Positions 51,057 to 60,103 of a stretch of DNA of 64,000 bases are shown here, in pieces (the first letter of the stretch is position 1; each line of letters begins with the position of its first letter). The notes under the pieces are model-generated. The model was not told where the DNA came from, did not search any database, and worked only from the letters and a program-made list of their open reading frames with translations. This stretch comes from Acidimicrobiia bacterium (lineage in GTDB: Bacteria; Actinomycetota; Acidimicrobiia; Spongiisociales; Spongiisociaceae). Both the position numbers and the translations under genes were made by a program. The stretch spans positions 1 to 64,000 of the forward strand of contig WTGI01000076.1 in NCBI GenBank assembly GCA_011523635.1, read 5' to 3'.

Positions 51057-53426
51057 CTAGGGCTTGGCGAGGTGGTAACCGACGCCGGACTGTGTGAAGA
51101 TGTATGAGGGATTCCTCGCGTCATCTCCGAGCTTCTGGCGCACGTTCTTGATGAACGAGCGGAGTAGGCGCTGATCGGCCGGGTGGTCTTCGCTCCATAC
51201 ACTCCGCAGGAGCTGGTCGTGGGTCAGTACCCGTCCGGGGTGTCTGGAGAGTTCGAAGAGCAGCTTGTACTCGGTCGGCGTGAGGCGCACCGGTTTGCCC
51301 GACATGGTCACGGCGCGCTCGAAGTGGTTGATGACGAGGTCGCCGTATGTATAGGGCTCCATCCCGCCGTGCGGGTGGGCGGACGCGTGTCGCAACGCTG
51401 CTCCGACACGGGCCACCAGTTCCGCCGGCGAGAAGGGTTTGACAACGTAGTCCGCCGCGCCCAACTCGAATGCCTTGGCGATGTCCTGGCCGCGCCCACG
51501 GCCCGACAGGACGATGACCGGGGCGTGCGAATCGGTACGAACTCTTGCCAGGAAATCGAACCCGGCGACCCCGGGCATGACCAGATTCAGCAGTACGAGT
51601 TGTGGTCTCTCCGACTCCAGCATTTCGCTCGCCTCGCTCACGTCGCCGGTCACCAGCGGCGTGTAGCCGGCCTCGGCGAGCGTGTTGCGGACGTAGCGCA
51701 GTATCTGGGGATCATCGTCCACCACCAGGATCCGGTCGCTCTCCCGGGGCGCATGCTCGGGACCCGTGGATCCGTCGATGTCGTCGGGCAGAGGGCTGGT
51801 GGACTCGTCAACGGTCGGGATCGTGAAGAGGAACCGCGTTCCATGCCCTTCCCCATCGCTCTCCGCCCAGATACGGCCTCCATGGGCCTCCACGATGCCC
51901 CGGCAGATGGCGAGGCCCAGGCCGTGGCCGCCAACCCGGTGGTCTCCTCCGGCGTCTACCCGGGAGAACTTCGTGAACAAGCGAGGCAGGTGCTCGCTGG
52001 CGATACCGGAGCCTTCGTCGGATACCGCTATCACGGCTTGGGCGTCATGTAGCCAGGCTGTCACCCGGATGGGAGACCAGTCCCTGGAGTACTTCGACGC
52101 GTTGGAGAACAAGTTGTGCAGCACCTGGACGATCCGCTTGCCGTCCGCTGGGACACGCGGCAGGCCCGGTGTCACATCCACCTCGATACTGTTGCGGTAG
52201 CCGCTGCTCAGGAACAAGTTCCTAGCCTGGTGGATCACGGCTGCGACGTCGGTAGGTTCGGTGACGACGGACAGGGTTCCCGCCTCTATGCGGCTCAGGT
52301 CCAGCAGGTTGTTGATCAGGCCCCGCATGTGGTCGGCCTGTTCCTCGATGATGTGGAAGAACTGGCGGGTCTCGGCAGGGTCGAGCGGCGATGAGGCAGC
52401 AAGCACGGTGGCGGCGGAGCCCTTGATCGACGTCAGCGGCGTCCTCAACTCGTGGCTGACCATCCCGAGGAAGTCGGTACGTAGGCGCTCCAGTTCCTCG
52501 AGGGGTGTGATGTCCTGGATCGTGACCACGACAGCGATCAACTCTTCCTCCTCGGAAAGGACGGGAGTGGTGTTGACAAGCGTGGTCACCTGGTCGCCGG
52601 ATGCAGGGCAGATCACCAGTTCCTCTGCGTAAACGGCTTCGCCGGTTCGGGCAGCACGTTCATAGGGAACCTCGCCGGCCGGTAGCACCGTACCGTCCAT
52701 GCACCGGAACTGGACCCGCTCAAGAGCCCGTGCGCAGTCAGATCGGTCTCCGGATGCGCAGCCGATGATGCGCCGTGCCTCGTGGTTGATCTTGACCACT
52801 TCCCGCGTGACGGCGTCGATGACCAGCACCCCGACGGGGGATGTATTCACAAGGGCCTCGAGATCGGCTTTGGCTCTCTGCTCGTCGCCGTACCGGCGGG
52901 CGTTGGTTATAGACGTTGCCGCTTGCGCGGCGAACATTTTCACGGTCTCCTCGTCCTCGGAAGTGAACTCCCCGCCGTCCTCCTTCTCGGCTATGTATAT
53001 GTTGCCCACGTGCCTGTCCCGAGTGCGGATCTGCATGCCCAGAAAGGTCCTTAACTTGATGGGAAGATCAGTGAATCCGGCCGCGGCGGCGTAGGCAGGA
53101 AAATCCCCGGTCCGGAGTGGTTCGCGTAGTCCCTTGAGGTATTCGACCAGGGCCGGCCCGGAATCGTAAGCGAGCAACCGGCCGGTCTCCTCTTCGCTCC
53201 AACCGGACAACAGCGCGTCCTGAAGCTCGCCCTCCTCGCTGTACGTGGTAAGTATCGTGTAACGAGCGCTTGTCAGCGACCGGGCGCCGTCTACCACCTG
53301 CTGGAGGACGGTCTCGAGGTCCAGATCCTCGCTGATCCGCAGGATCGCCTCGGTCAGCCGGGAGATACGGGTCCGCAGCGTCTCGTTCTCGGCCCGAAGC
53401 CGGTCGCCTTCGCTCAAACGGGTCAC
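51057..53426 (-). CDS. hybrid sensor kinase fused to OmpR-type response regulator, receiver Asp replaced by Asn
   Basis: A 789-residue one-chain two-component system. A coiled-coil start is followed by a GAF domain (about 25-180), a PAS domain (about 190-310), HisKA with the phospho-accepting His in MVSHELRTPL, and HATPase with N, G1 (DEGSGI) and G2 (GGHGLGLAI) boxes. A receiver starts near 564 and a winged-helix OmpR DNA-binding domain occupies about 690-789 (LTPTEYKLLFELSRHPGRVLT). The receiver keeps the acidic pair DDD (570-572) and Lys663, but the phospho-acceptor position 614 is Asn (LVLLNLVMPG; AAT codon at 51585-51587). Start is a GTG. It diverges from xsc across 660 bases and may control that cluster; this is inference. 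Confidence 0.88.
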   Translation of the reverse strand: MTRLSEGDRLRAENETLRTRISRLTEAILRISEDLDLETVLQQVVDGARSLTSARYTILTTYSEEGELQDALLSGWSEEETGRLLAYDSGPALVEYLKGLREPLRTGDFPAYAAAAGFTDLPIKLRTFLGMQIRTRDRHVGNIYIAEKEDGGEFTSEDEETVKMFAAQAATSITNARRYGDEQRAKADLEALVNTSPVGVLVIDAVTREVVKINHEARRIIGCASGDRSDCARALERVQFRCMDGTVLPAGEVPYERAARTGEAVYAEELVICPASGDQVTTLVNTTPVLSEEEELIAVVVTIQDITPLEELERLRTDFLGMVSHELRTPLTSIKGSAATVLAASSPLDPAETRQFFHIIEEQADHMRGLINNLLDLSRIEAGTLSVVTEPTDVAAVIHQARNLFLSSGYRNSIEVDVTPGLPRVPADGKRIVQVLHNLFSNASKYSRDWSPIRVTAWLHDAQAVIAVSDEGSGIASEHLPRLFTKFSRVDAGGDHRVGGHGLGLAICRGIVEAHGGRIWAESDGEGHGTRFLFTIPTVDESTSPLPDDIDGSTGPEHAPRESDRILVVDDDPQILRYVRNTLAEAGYTPLVTGDVSEASEMLESERPQLVLLNLVMPGVAGFDFLARVRTDSHAPVIVLSGRGRGQDIAKAFELGAADYVVKPFSPAELVARVGAALRHASAHPHGGMEPYTYGDLVINHFERAVTMSGKPVRLTPTEYKLLFELSRHPGRVLTHDQLLRSVWSEDHPADQRLLRSFIKNVRQKLGDDARNPSYIFTQSGVGYHLAKP

Positions 53427-54088
53427 GTGGCCACCGCGAGAGTCGCGCCGCGGGACTGTTCACGGTGCCTACAACGTTCCACAACCGGCCGCGCCGCTGC
53501 CCGCCTTCTTTTCACCATACCTTCATATTCATTGTTCGCTCTGTGTGCCCGCTTCTCCACGTGCCGCCGAGGCCCTCACGGTTCCGCACCGGGAGTTCCT
53601 GGTTGGTGGCGCCAGGTAGCCCCCGTCCGGCCGCTGCGATCGCCGGCTGGGGCCGGCCGGGGGGCCTAACGCGAGGGGCATGGAGCTTTCGAACCCTTGG
53701 CTCCCGCCCGGACCGACGCTCCACTACTCATTGTATTGGTAGGAAACCGCTTGAAATACGAAGTGAATCGATCCTCACATACGCGCGGTGATAGTGAACA
53801 GGTACTCACCACACATTCACCGCCGCCGAGGGCGCCCGGCTCCTGGTGGCATGGGGCCGCCAATCGCGCCCATGCCGTCACGGGACCAGACCGGCGGTCC
53901 GCGTCAGACGGTCAGCGAGCCGGCGGGGCCTGCTCGTTCCGGACTCCATGGCTCCGGTCGGGAGTGCCTATCACTATGGGTGGAGTACCCTTCTGGGGCC
54001 GGGAAGCGCGAGGAGTCTCCTTGGCGTCTCGTGCCGGGTAACAGGAGCACCGGTGCGCCACCTGGCTTCGTACGGAGGAGGAAAGAAG
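53427..54088. other. 662-base intergenic region between divergent sensor gene and xsc
   Basis: No convincing gene is seen; short frames here lack ribosome sites and family character. Two AT-richer patches stand out: 53508-53532 (about 80-100 bases upstream of the sensor start on the minus strand) and 53728-53815 (upstream of xsc, containing TTGAAA at 53751-53756). They are the likely promoter/operator areas. The xsc leader is about 270 bases long if transcription starts in the second patch, and contains GC-rich potential stems, but I recognise no known riboswitch. Confidence 0.4.
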
Positions 54089-55801
54089 ATGGTCCGGATG
54101 ACCGCTAGCGAGGCCTTTGTCGAGACCCTCGCCGCCCAGGGAGTGACCGACGTATTCGGCATCGTCGGGTCGGCCTTCATGGAAGCCCTCGACATCTTCG
54201 AGCCGGCCGGGATCAGGTTCTGGCCGGTGGCCCACGAGCAGAACGCAGCGCACATGGCTGATGGTTACAGCCGGGTCTCGAACCGGCACGGAGTCTGCAT
54301 CGGCCAGAACGGTCCGGGCATCACCAACTTCGTCACGGCCATCGCCGCCGCATACTGGGCCCACTCGCCCGTAGTCGCCATAACACCGCAGGCCGGCTCC
54401 ATGGGGGAGGGACTGGGGGGCTTCCAGGAGACGGACCAGATGCCGATCTTCTCGAAGATCACCAAGTACCAGGTCGAGGTCAAGCGCTTCGAGCGGATCG
54501 CGGAGCTTTCGCATCGGGCCTTCACGCTGGCGATGGCGGAGCGGGGCCCGGTGCAGATCAACATCCCGCGTGACTTCTTCTACGGGGAAGCCGACTACGA
54601 CATCAGGGACCCCCTCGTGATCGAGCGCTCCTCGGGCGGATCGGCCGGGTTGGCCGCCGCGACGCGACTGCTGGCCGAGGCCCGCTTCCCGGTGTTGATG
54701 GTGGGAGGGGGCGTCGTGATGGGCGGCGGGCAGGCACAAGCCGTGGGCCTGGCCGAGTTGTTGGGCGCGCCCGCGATCTGCTCGTACCTCCACAACGACG
54801 CCTTCCCCGCCGGGCACGACCTGGCCTGCGGGCCGATCGGCTACCAGGGCTCCAAGGCGGCGATGCGCATCGTGTCCCAGGCCGACGTGGTGGTGGCGCT
54901 GGGCTCCCGCTTGGGACCCTTCGGGACGCTGCCCCAGTACGGCATCGAATACTGGCCGGAGGACGCCCGGATCATCCAGGTCGATACAGACCACCGGTCC
55001 TTGGGTCTGGTCAAGCCGGCCGAGGTGGCGATCCACGGCGACGCCGGGGCCGTGGCCGCCGAGTTGACGCGGAGGCTGGCGGGTGCGGATCTGGCGTGCG
55101 CGGCTACCCGCGACGACCGGATGGCTCGGATCCGGGCCGAGAAGGAAGCCTGGCGGCGGGAACTGGATTCGCTCTCATCCTCACGGGATGTTCCCATCGA
55201 GCCCCGCACCGCGCTGCGGGAGCTTGAACTCGCCATGCCGGCCAACTCGATGGTCACCACCGACATCGGGAATATCTGCTCGGTGGCCAACTCGTACCTG
55301 AGTTTCGACCGTCCCAACAGCATGTTCGCGGCAATGATGTTCGGCAACTGCGGCTACGCCTTCCCCACCGCGATGGGGGCGAAGGTGGCCGCCCCGGAGC
55401 GACCTGCCATCGCCTATGTGGGGGACGGCGCCTGGGGGATGAGCCTGGCGGAGGTCATGACCTGCGTGCGAGAGAACATCCCGGTGGTGGCCTGCGTGTT
55501 CAACAACGGGCAGTGGGGCGCGGAGAAGCGCAACCAGATCGACTTCTACGACGACCGCTACGTGGCCACCATGCTCGAGAACCCGAGCTTCGCGGCCATC
55601 GCCCGCGCCATGGGGGCCGAGGGCGAAGTCGTCGATAAGCCTGGGGAGGTCGGGGACGCGTTGCGAGCGGCTGTCGAGTCGGGGCGGCCCACCGTGCTCG
55701 AGATACAGGTGAGCCAGGAGCTGGGCGAGCCCTTCCGTCGGGACGCTCTGCAGAAGCCGGTCCGCCTGCTGGAGAAGTACGCCAAGTACAGCAGCGAGTA
55801 G
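54089..55801 (+). CDS. xsc: sulfoacetaldehyde acetyltransferase
   Basis: A 570-residue TPP enzyme that converts sulfoacetaldehyde and phosphate to acetyl phosphate and sulfite, the C-S bond-breaking step of taurine, isethionate and sulfoacetate degradation. Xsc-specific stretches are present: the Glu50 region AHEQNAAHMADGYSR, QNGPGITNFVTAI, HNDAFPAGHDL...GPIGYQGSKAAM, NNGQWGAEKRNQIDFYDDRYV and, near the end, QELGEPFRRDALQKPV. The ATG at 54089 follows GGAGGAGG; the longer upstream frame is not accepted. It heads a same-strand string with a C45 amidase and a PotABCD-type importer. No phosphate acetyltransferase or taurine aminotransferase gene is in view. Confidence 0.92.
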   Translation: MVRMTASEAFVETLAAQGVTDVFGIVGSAFMEALDIFEPAGIRFWPVAHEQNAAHMADGYSRVSNRHGVCIGQNGPGITNFVTAIAAAYWAHSPVVAITPQAGSMGEGLGGFQETDQMPIFSKITKYQVEVKRFERIAELSHRAFTLAMAERGPVQINIPRDFFYGEADYDIRDPLVIERSSGGSAGLAAATRLLAEARFPVLMVGGGVVMGGGQAQAVGLAELLGAPAICSYLHNDAFPAGHDLACGPIGYQGSKAAMRIVSQADVVVALGSRLGPFGTLPQYGIEYWPEDARIIQVDTDHRSLGLVKPAEVAIHGDAGAVAAELTRRLAGADLACAATRDDRMARIRAEKEAWRRELDSLSSSRDVPIEPRTALRELELAMPANSMVTTDIGNICSVANSYLSFDRPNSMFAAMMFGNCGYAFPTAMGAKVAAPERPAIAYVGDGAWGMSLAEVMTCVRENIPVVACVFNNGQWGAEKRNQIDFYDDRYVATMLENPSFAAIARAMGAEGEVVDKPGEVGDALRAAVESGRPTVLEIQVSQELGEPFRRDALQKPVRLLEKYAKYSSE

Positions 55802-55953
55802 GCAAGAGGCATCTCGATCCGGCCCCCGCCGTGGGCCGGACCCGCCGGTCTGCCCCGATCTGGCCAAGCGCCGTCTCTCGGGGCTATGGGAGCCGGTCCG
55901 AGCACGAGGGCGTTCATGCAGTCGCGCAGTTCGGACCATTACGCTTGGGACAG

Positions 55954-57039
55954 ATGCGACGGCCTCCTATTCGCATGCTGGATGTGGGCGGGATTCCTGC
56001 CGAGATGGGTCATGTCCATGGCAGTACCTATGCGGCAGAGATCCGGGAGTACACCGAGGAGCGGATCGGGCTGGTGATGTCCGGCCTGTGGACCGGGGCG
56101 CCGCTTACCAGGGGGACGGTCCTCGACCTCGCCGAGGCCTGCCTCGAGGCCCACAGGCGCCAGTCCGCCGTGCTGTACGAGGAGATGTCGGCCATGGCCG
56201 GTGCCGCCGGGATCAGCTTGGCCGAGGCGGTGGTGGTGGGTGGCTTTACGGACTTCGTGGACACGGTGCGGGCGCACCTCGGTGGGGGCGTCCCTGCCCC
56301 CCGACTGGTGGAGGATGACTGCACGGCGTTCATCGTGCCGGATCACCGGGCGGCGGGCGCCGGATTCCTCGGGCAGACCTGGGATATGCACGCCTCGGCC
56401 ACCGACCACGTGATCCTCATGCGCACCAGACCTGACGACGGGCCGCGGGCGCTCATCTTCACCACCGTGGGGTGCCTCGGCCAGATCGGTATGAACGAGC
56501 ACGGGGTGTGCGTAGGCATCACCAACCTGACCGCCTCCGACGGGCAGATCGGGGTGACGTGGCCGACCGTGGTCCGCCATGCTCTTCTCGCCGAAACCGC
56601 CGCCGATGCCCGGGACGTGATCCTGGACGCGGACCTGGGGGGAGGACACAACTACCTGGTCTTCGACTCGGAGGGGACGGGCTTCAGTATCGAGGCGATG
56701 CCCAGTGCCAGACCTGTGACAACCCTGTCCTCCGAGACGCTGGTCCGCACCAACCACACGCTCGAGGAGGCCACCCGAGCAGTCGAGACGGAGCGGCCAG
56801 CTGATCTCCAGGACAGCTCGCATCGGCGGCGGTCGGCCGCCATCGACCACCTCGACCGGGCCGACCTCGACCTGGAAGACCTGATGGACCTCACCCGGCA
56901 CGGGGTGTGCCAGGTGCCCGCGCCTCCCTATGAGGTGGAGACTTCCGGGGCTACGGTCATGCGACCCAGGACCAGGGACTTCTGGGCGGTATGGGGCCTC
57001 CCCAGCATGAACGACTACGTACCCGTCGAGTTCCTCTGA
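55954..57039 (+). CDS. C45-family Ntn-hydrolase (acyl-CoA:6-APA acyltransferase-like amidase)
   Basis: A 361-residue protein of the peptidase C45/isopenicillin-N acyltransferase family. Such enzymes are made as proenzymes that cleave themselves so that a Cys becomes the N-terminal nucleophile. Here that is Cys123 in LVEDDCTAFIV. Supporting segments are GQTWDMHASATDHVIL, GQIGMNEHGVCVGITNL and VRTNHTL. Members hydrolyse N-acyl or beta-alanyl amides. Placed between xsc and an importer (potA follows after 16 bases), a plausible job is releasing an aminosulfonate such as taurine from an N-acyl conjugate, but polyamine amides are equally compatible with the transporter. The ATG at 55954 has a weak GGGA site. 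Confidence 0.82.
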   Translation: MRRPPIRMLDVGGIPAEMGHVHGSTYAAEIREYTEERIGLVMSGLWTGAPLTRGTVLDLAEACLEAHRRQSAVLYEEMSAMAGAAGISLAEAVVVGGFTDFVDTVRAHLGGGVPAPRLVEDDCTAFIVPDHRAAGAGFLGQTWDMHASATDHVILMRTRPDDGPRALIFTTVGCLGQIGMNEHGVCVGITNLTASDGQIGVTWPTVVRHALLAETAADARDVILDADLGGGHNYLVFDSEGTGFSIEAMPSARPVTTLSSETLVRTNHTLEEATRAVETERPADLQDSSHRRRSAAIDHLDRADLDLEDLMDLTRHGVCQVPAPPYEVETSGATVMRPRTRDFWAVWGLPSMNDYVPVEFL

Positions 57040-57055
57040 CCACGGAAGGGCCGGC

Positions 57056-58126
57056 ATGCCATCAGCTGTTCCAGCCGTAGGGCTCCATCAGATCACCAAG
57101 CGCTTCGGTGACGTCATCGCCGTGGACAGCGTCGATCTCGAGATCGCCGACGGCGAGTTCTTCGCCCTGCTCGGTCCTTCCGGATGCGGGAAGACCACCA
57201 CGCTCCGCCTGATCGCGGGGCTCGAGTTCCCCACCACGGGCCGCCTCCGGATCTTCGGCGATGAGGTGGGCACCCTGCCCCCCAACCGGCGTCCTGTCAA
57301 TACCGTCTTCCAGAACTACGCCCTCTTCCCCCACATGACCGCCGAGGAGAACGTGGCGTTCGGGTTGCGGATGCGCAAGATATCCAAGGCCGAGATCGAA
57401 CCACGCGTCCGTGACGCCATCGCCCTGGTCCACATGGAGGGGATGGAGCAACGCCGCCCCGACCAGCTTTCGGGCGGCCAGCAGCAAAGGGTGGCGTTGG
57501 CCAGGGCGCTGGTCAACAGTCCCAAGGTACTGCTCCTCGACGAGCCCCTCGGAGCTCTCGACCTCAAGCTGCGCGAAGCCATGCAGCTCGAGCTCAAGGC
57601 TCTCCAGCGCGAGGTGGGGATCACGTTCGTGTTCGTCACCCATGACCAGGGGGAGGCCCTGGCGATGAGCGACCGGATCGGGGTGATGGACGGGGGCCGG
57701 CTTCTCCAGGTCGGCACGCCCGAGGAGATCTATGCCCGGCCCACCAACCGCTTCGTGGCCGACTTCATCGGGCATGCCAACCTGCTGGACGGGATGGTGA
57801 CCGGACCGGATCAGGTCACCCTCACCAACGGCGTCACCATCGCCGCCACCTCGGGCGTCCCACCGGGCGGCCGGGTGGCGGTCAGCCTGCGTCCGGAGCA
57901 GGCCTTCCTGCACCACCGGGACGGGGCGCCCGAGCACCACACCTCCGTGGACGGCCAGGTGGAGCAGGTCACCTACCTGGGTAACGCGCTGATCTACCGG
58001 GTGTCCTTCCAGTGGATGCACATCGACGTCCGGGAGGAGAACCGGCCCGGCGGGGCCTCGCTCGGCGCGGGTGACGAGGTGACCGTGTCCTGGGAGCCAT
58101 CCTCGGTAGCGGTGGTACAGGACTAG
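57056..58126 (+). CDS. spermidine/putrescine-type ABC transporter ATPase (PotA-like)
   Basis: A 356-residue ATPase. Walker A is GPSGCGKTTTLRLIAGLE, the Q-loop is VFQNYALFPHMTAEENVAFG, the signature is LSGGQQQRVALARAL and Walker B is LLLDEPLGALD. A C-terminal TOBE domain (about 280-356) is present. This is the polyamine/opine/iron/thiamine class of importers. It follows the amidase closely and is followed by two permeases and a binding protein in the order A-B-C-D. Specificity is given by the binding protein, not this subunit. Confidence 0.9.
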   Translation: MPSAVPAVGLHQITKRFGDVIAVDSVDLEIADGEFFALLGPSGCGKTTTLRLIAGLEFPTTGRLRIFGDEVGTLPPNRRPVNTVFQNYALFPHMTAEENVAFGLRMRKISKAEIEPRVRDAIALVHMEGMEQRRPDQLSGGQQQRVALARALVNSPKVLLLDEPLGALDLKLREAMQLELKALQREVGITFVFVTHDQGEALAMSDRIGVMDGGRLLQVGTPEEIYARPTNRFVADFIGHANLLDGMVTGPDQVTLTNGVTIAATSGVPPGGRVAVSLRPEQAFLHHRDGAPEHHTSVDGQVEQVTYLGNALIYRVSFQWMHIDVREENRPGGASLGAGDEVTVSWEPSSVAVVQD

Positions 58127-58130
58127 CGGA

Positions 58131-59063
58131 GTGACCCTGACCGCCGCCCCGCCGCCCTCCGGCTCCGGACCGGGAGGCGCCGGCGCGGCGTTGCTGGAGG
58201 CCACTCCCGAGTTCGAGCGGGCGGCTGCGCGAGCCGATTCGAGGCGAGGGTTCCTGCTGTCGCTTCCCGCCTATGTCTACCTCCTATTGTTCTTCGCCGT
58301 CCCGTTCGGGATAGTGGTGGTCTACTCGCTGGCCACCCGCAACACGATCGGGGGGACCGATCTGGCCGGCTGGAACCTCGACTCCTACCGCCGCCTGGCC
58401 GAGCCGATCGTCCGCGACATCCTGGTCCGGTCGCTCTGGATCGCGGTGCTCACCACCCTCATCTGCCTGGTGGTGGCCTATCCCTTCTCCTATTTCATAG
58501 CCACCCGGAAACCCATGATCCGCAACATCCTGCTGGTGTTCGTGATGATCCCGTTCTGGACCAACTTCCTGGTGCGCAACTACGCGTGGCGGGTGATCCT
58601 TGGGTCGGACGGCCCCTTCGCCGCCGTCACCGAGGCGCTCGGCGTTGGACGGCAGGAAATACTCTTCACCCACTCGGCGGTGATCCTGGGGCTGGTGTAC
58701 GGGTACCTGCCCTTCATGGTCCTGCCTCTCTACGCAGCCATCGAGCGGATCGACGGGAGCCTTATCGAAGCCGGCCGGGACCTGTACGCGTCCGGGGCCC
58801 AGACCTTCCGGCGGGTGCTGCTGCCGCTGTCGATGCCCGGGGTGCTGGCCGGTTCGATCCTGGTGTTCGTGCCCAGCCTGGGCGCCTACGTCACCCCCCA
58901 GATCCTGGGAGGCGGCAAGTCCACCATGCTGGGGTCCTACATCGTGGTGCAGTTCCTGACCGCTCGTAACTGGCCACTGGGGGCCTCCCTGTCCTTCGTG
59001 CTGATGACCGTGATGCTGACCGCCACGCTGATCTACTTCCGGGCGGGAGGGCGGAACCTGTGA
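58131..59063 (+). CDS. spermidine/putrescine-type ABC permease (PotB-like)
   Basis: A 310-residue six-helix permease. The N-terminus has a Pro/Gly-rich cytoplasmic tail, then the first helix (SLPAYVYLLLFFAVPFGIVVVYSL). The coupling loop LIEAGRDLYASGAQTFRRVLLPLSMPGVLAGSI (in part) is the EAA motif. The GTG at 58131 lies four bases after potA. It pairs with the following PotC-like subunit. Confidence 0.9.
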   Translation: MTLTAAPPPSGSGPGGAGAALLEATPEFERAAARADSRRGFLLSLPAYVYLLLFFAVPFGIVVVYSLATRNTIGGTDLAGWNLDSYRRLAEPIVRDILVRSLWIAVLTTLICLVVAYPFSYFIATRKPMIRNILLVFVMIPFWTNFLVRNYAWRVILGSDGPFAAVTEALGVGRQEILFTHSAVILGLVYGYLPFMVLPLYAAIERIDGSLIEAGRDLYASGAQTFRRVLLPLSMPGVLAGSILVFVPSLGAYVTPQILGGGKSTMLGSYIVVQFLTARNWPLGASLSFVLMTVMLTATLIYFRAGGRNL

Positions 59064-59079
59064 ACCGGCGGGAGCGGCC

Positions 59080-59961
59080 ATGATCGGCCGGACGGCCCGG
59101 CCCGGCAGCGTGACCGCGTGGGCATTGTCGGGAACGGCCTGGCTGGTCTATGCCTTCTTCTACGCCCCGATCGTCCTGCTGGTGCTGTTCTCGTTCAGCG
59201 ACGACCGCAACGTCGGGCGGTGGGGCGGCTTCACCCTGTCCTGGTACGAGCAGTTCATCGACCATTCCCAGCTCCAGAACAGCCTGTGGGTGTCCATCCG
59301 GGTGGCCCTGCTGTCCACCGTGATCTCGGTGGTGCTGGGGACGCTGGCCGCGCTGGCTCTCGAGCGGTTCCGGTTCCGAGGGCAGCGGGTGTTCGACGCC
59401 CTCCTCTACCTGCCGATCATCATCCCCGACGTCACGATGGCGGTGATGATGCTGCTGTTCTTCTCCGAAGGCATCCGCATCGCCGAGCTGCTGTTCGGGT
59501 TCGACCTCACCAAGGGATTCACCACCATCACCATCAGCCACATCGCCTTCAACATCAGCTTCGTGTCGGTGGTGGTGCGAGCCCGGCTGTCGGGCATGAA
59601 CGAGCAGCTGGAGGAAGCAGCCCTGGACCTCTACGCCAACCGGTGGCGCAGCTTCCGCTACGTCACCCTGCCGCAGATCGCGCCCGGCATTGCCGGCGGC
59701 GCGCTTCTCGCCCTCACTCTGTCGCTCGACGATGTGGTGGTCACCCAGTTCGCCTCGGGCCCGGGTTCCACCACCTTGCCCGTGTTCGTATTCGGCATGA
59801 TCCGTCGCGGCGTCACCCCGCTCATCAACGCCGTCTCGGTCATCATGCTCGCGGCGTCGATCGTACTGGTGATCCTGTCGCTTGCCACCCAACGCCTGCG
59901 GACCGGAGAGACGGGCCGGAGCCTGGGAGCGCGCCTGCGAGGGCGATCCGACCCGCACTAG
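59080..59961 (+). CDS. spermidine/putrescine-type ABC permease (PotC-like)
   Basis: A 293-residue six-helix permease with the PotC hallmarks FYAPIVLLVLFSFSDDRN, the FTLSWYEQF segment and the EAA loop EEAALDLYANRWRSFRYVTLPQIAPGI (in part). The ATG at 59080 has GGAG upstream and lies 16 bases after the PotB-like gene. It completes the membrane channel of the importer. Confidence 0.92.
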   Translation: MIGRTARPGSVTAWALSGTAWLVYAFFYAPIVLLVLFSFSDDRNVGRWGGFTLSWYEQFIDHSQLQNSLWVSIRVALLSTVISVVLGTLAALALERFRFRGQRVFDALLYLPIIIPDVTMAVMMLLFFSEGIRIAELLFGFDLTKGFTTITISHIAFNISFVSVVVRARLSGMNEQLEEAALDLYANRWRSFRYVTLPQIAPGIAGGALLALTLSLDDVVVTQFASGPGSTTLPVFVFGMIRRGVTPLINAVSVIMLAASIVLVILSLATQRLRTGETGRSLGARLRGRSDPH

Positions 59962-60103
59962 AGGTGCGGAAACACGTTCCGGGCCACCTTGCCCCCGGAG
60001 CGCCGATACAATCTGCCCGAGCCGTCTCTACGCGGCCGCCATTCGGAAGGCGAGCCGGGGGCGGGCTTCGAAGTCACGAGCGAGAACACAGAAAGAGGTT
60101 GCA

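Noticed and set aside
53465-53791. Plus-strand open frame of 108 codons between the sensor and xsc
   Set aside because: It lacks a ribosome site and its composition is irregular (Arg/Pro/Ser-rich). It more likely overlies promoter DNA.
53846-54088. N-terminal extension of xsc by 81 codons
   Set aside because: Xsc proteins begin at the MTASEAF-type start. The GGAGGAGG site directly before 54089 marks the real start.
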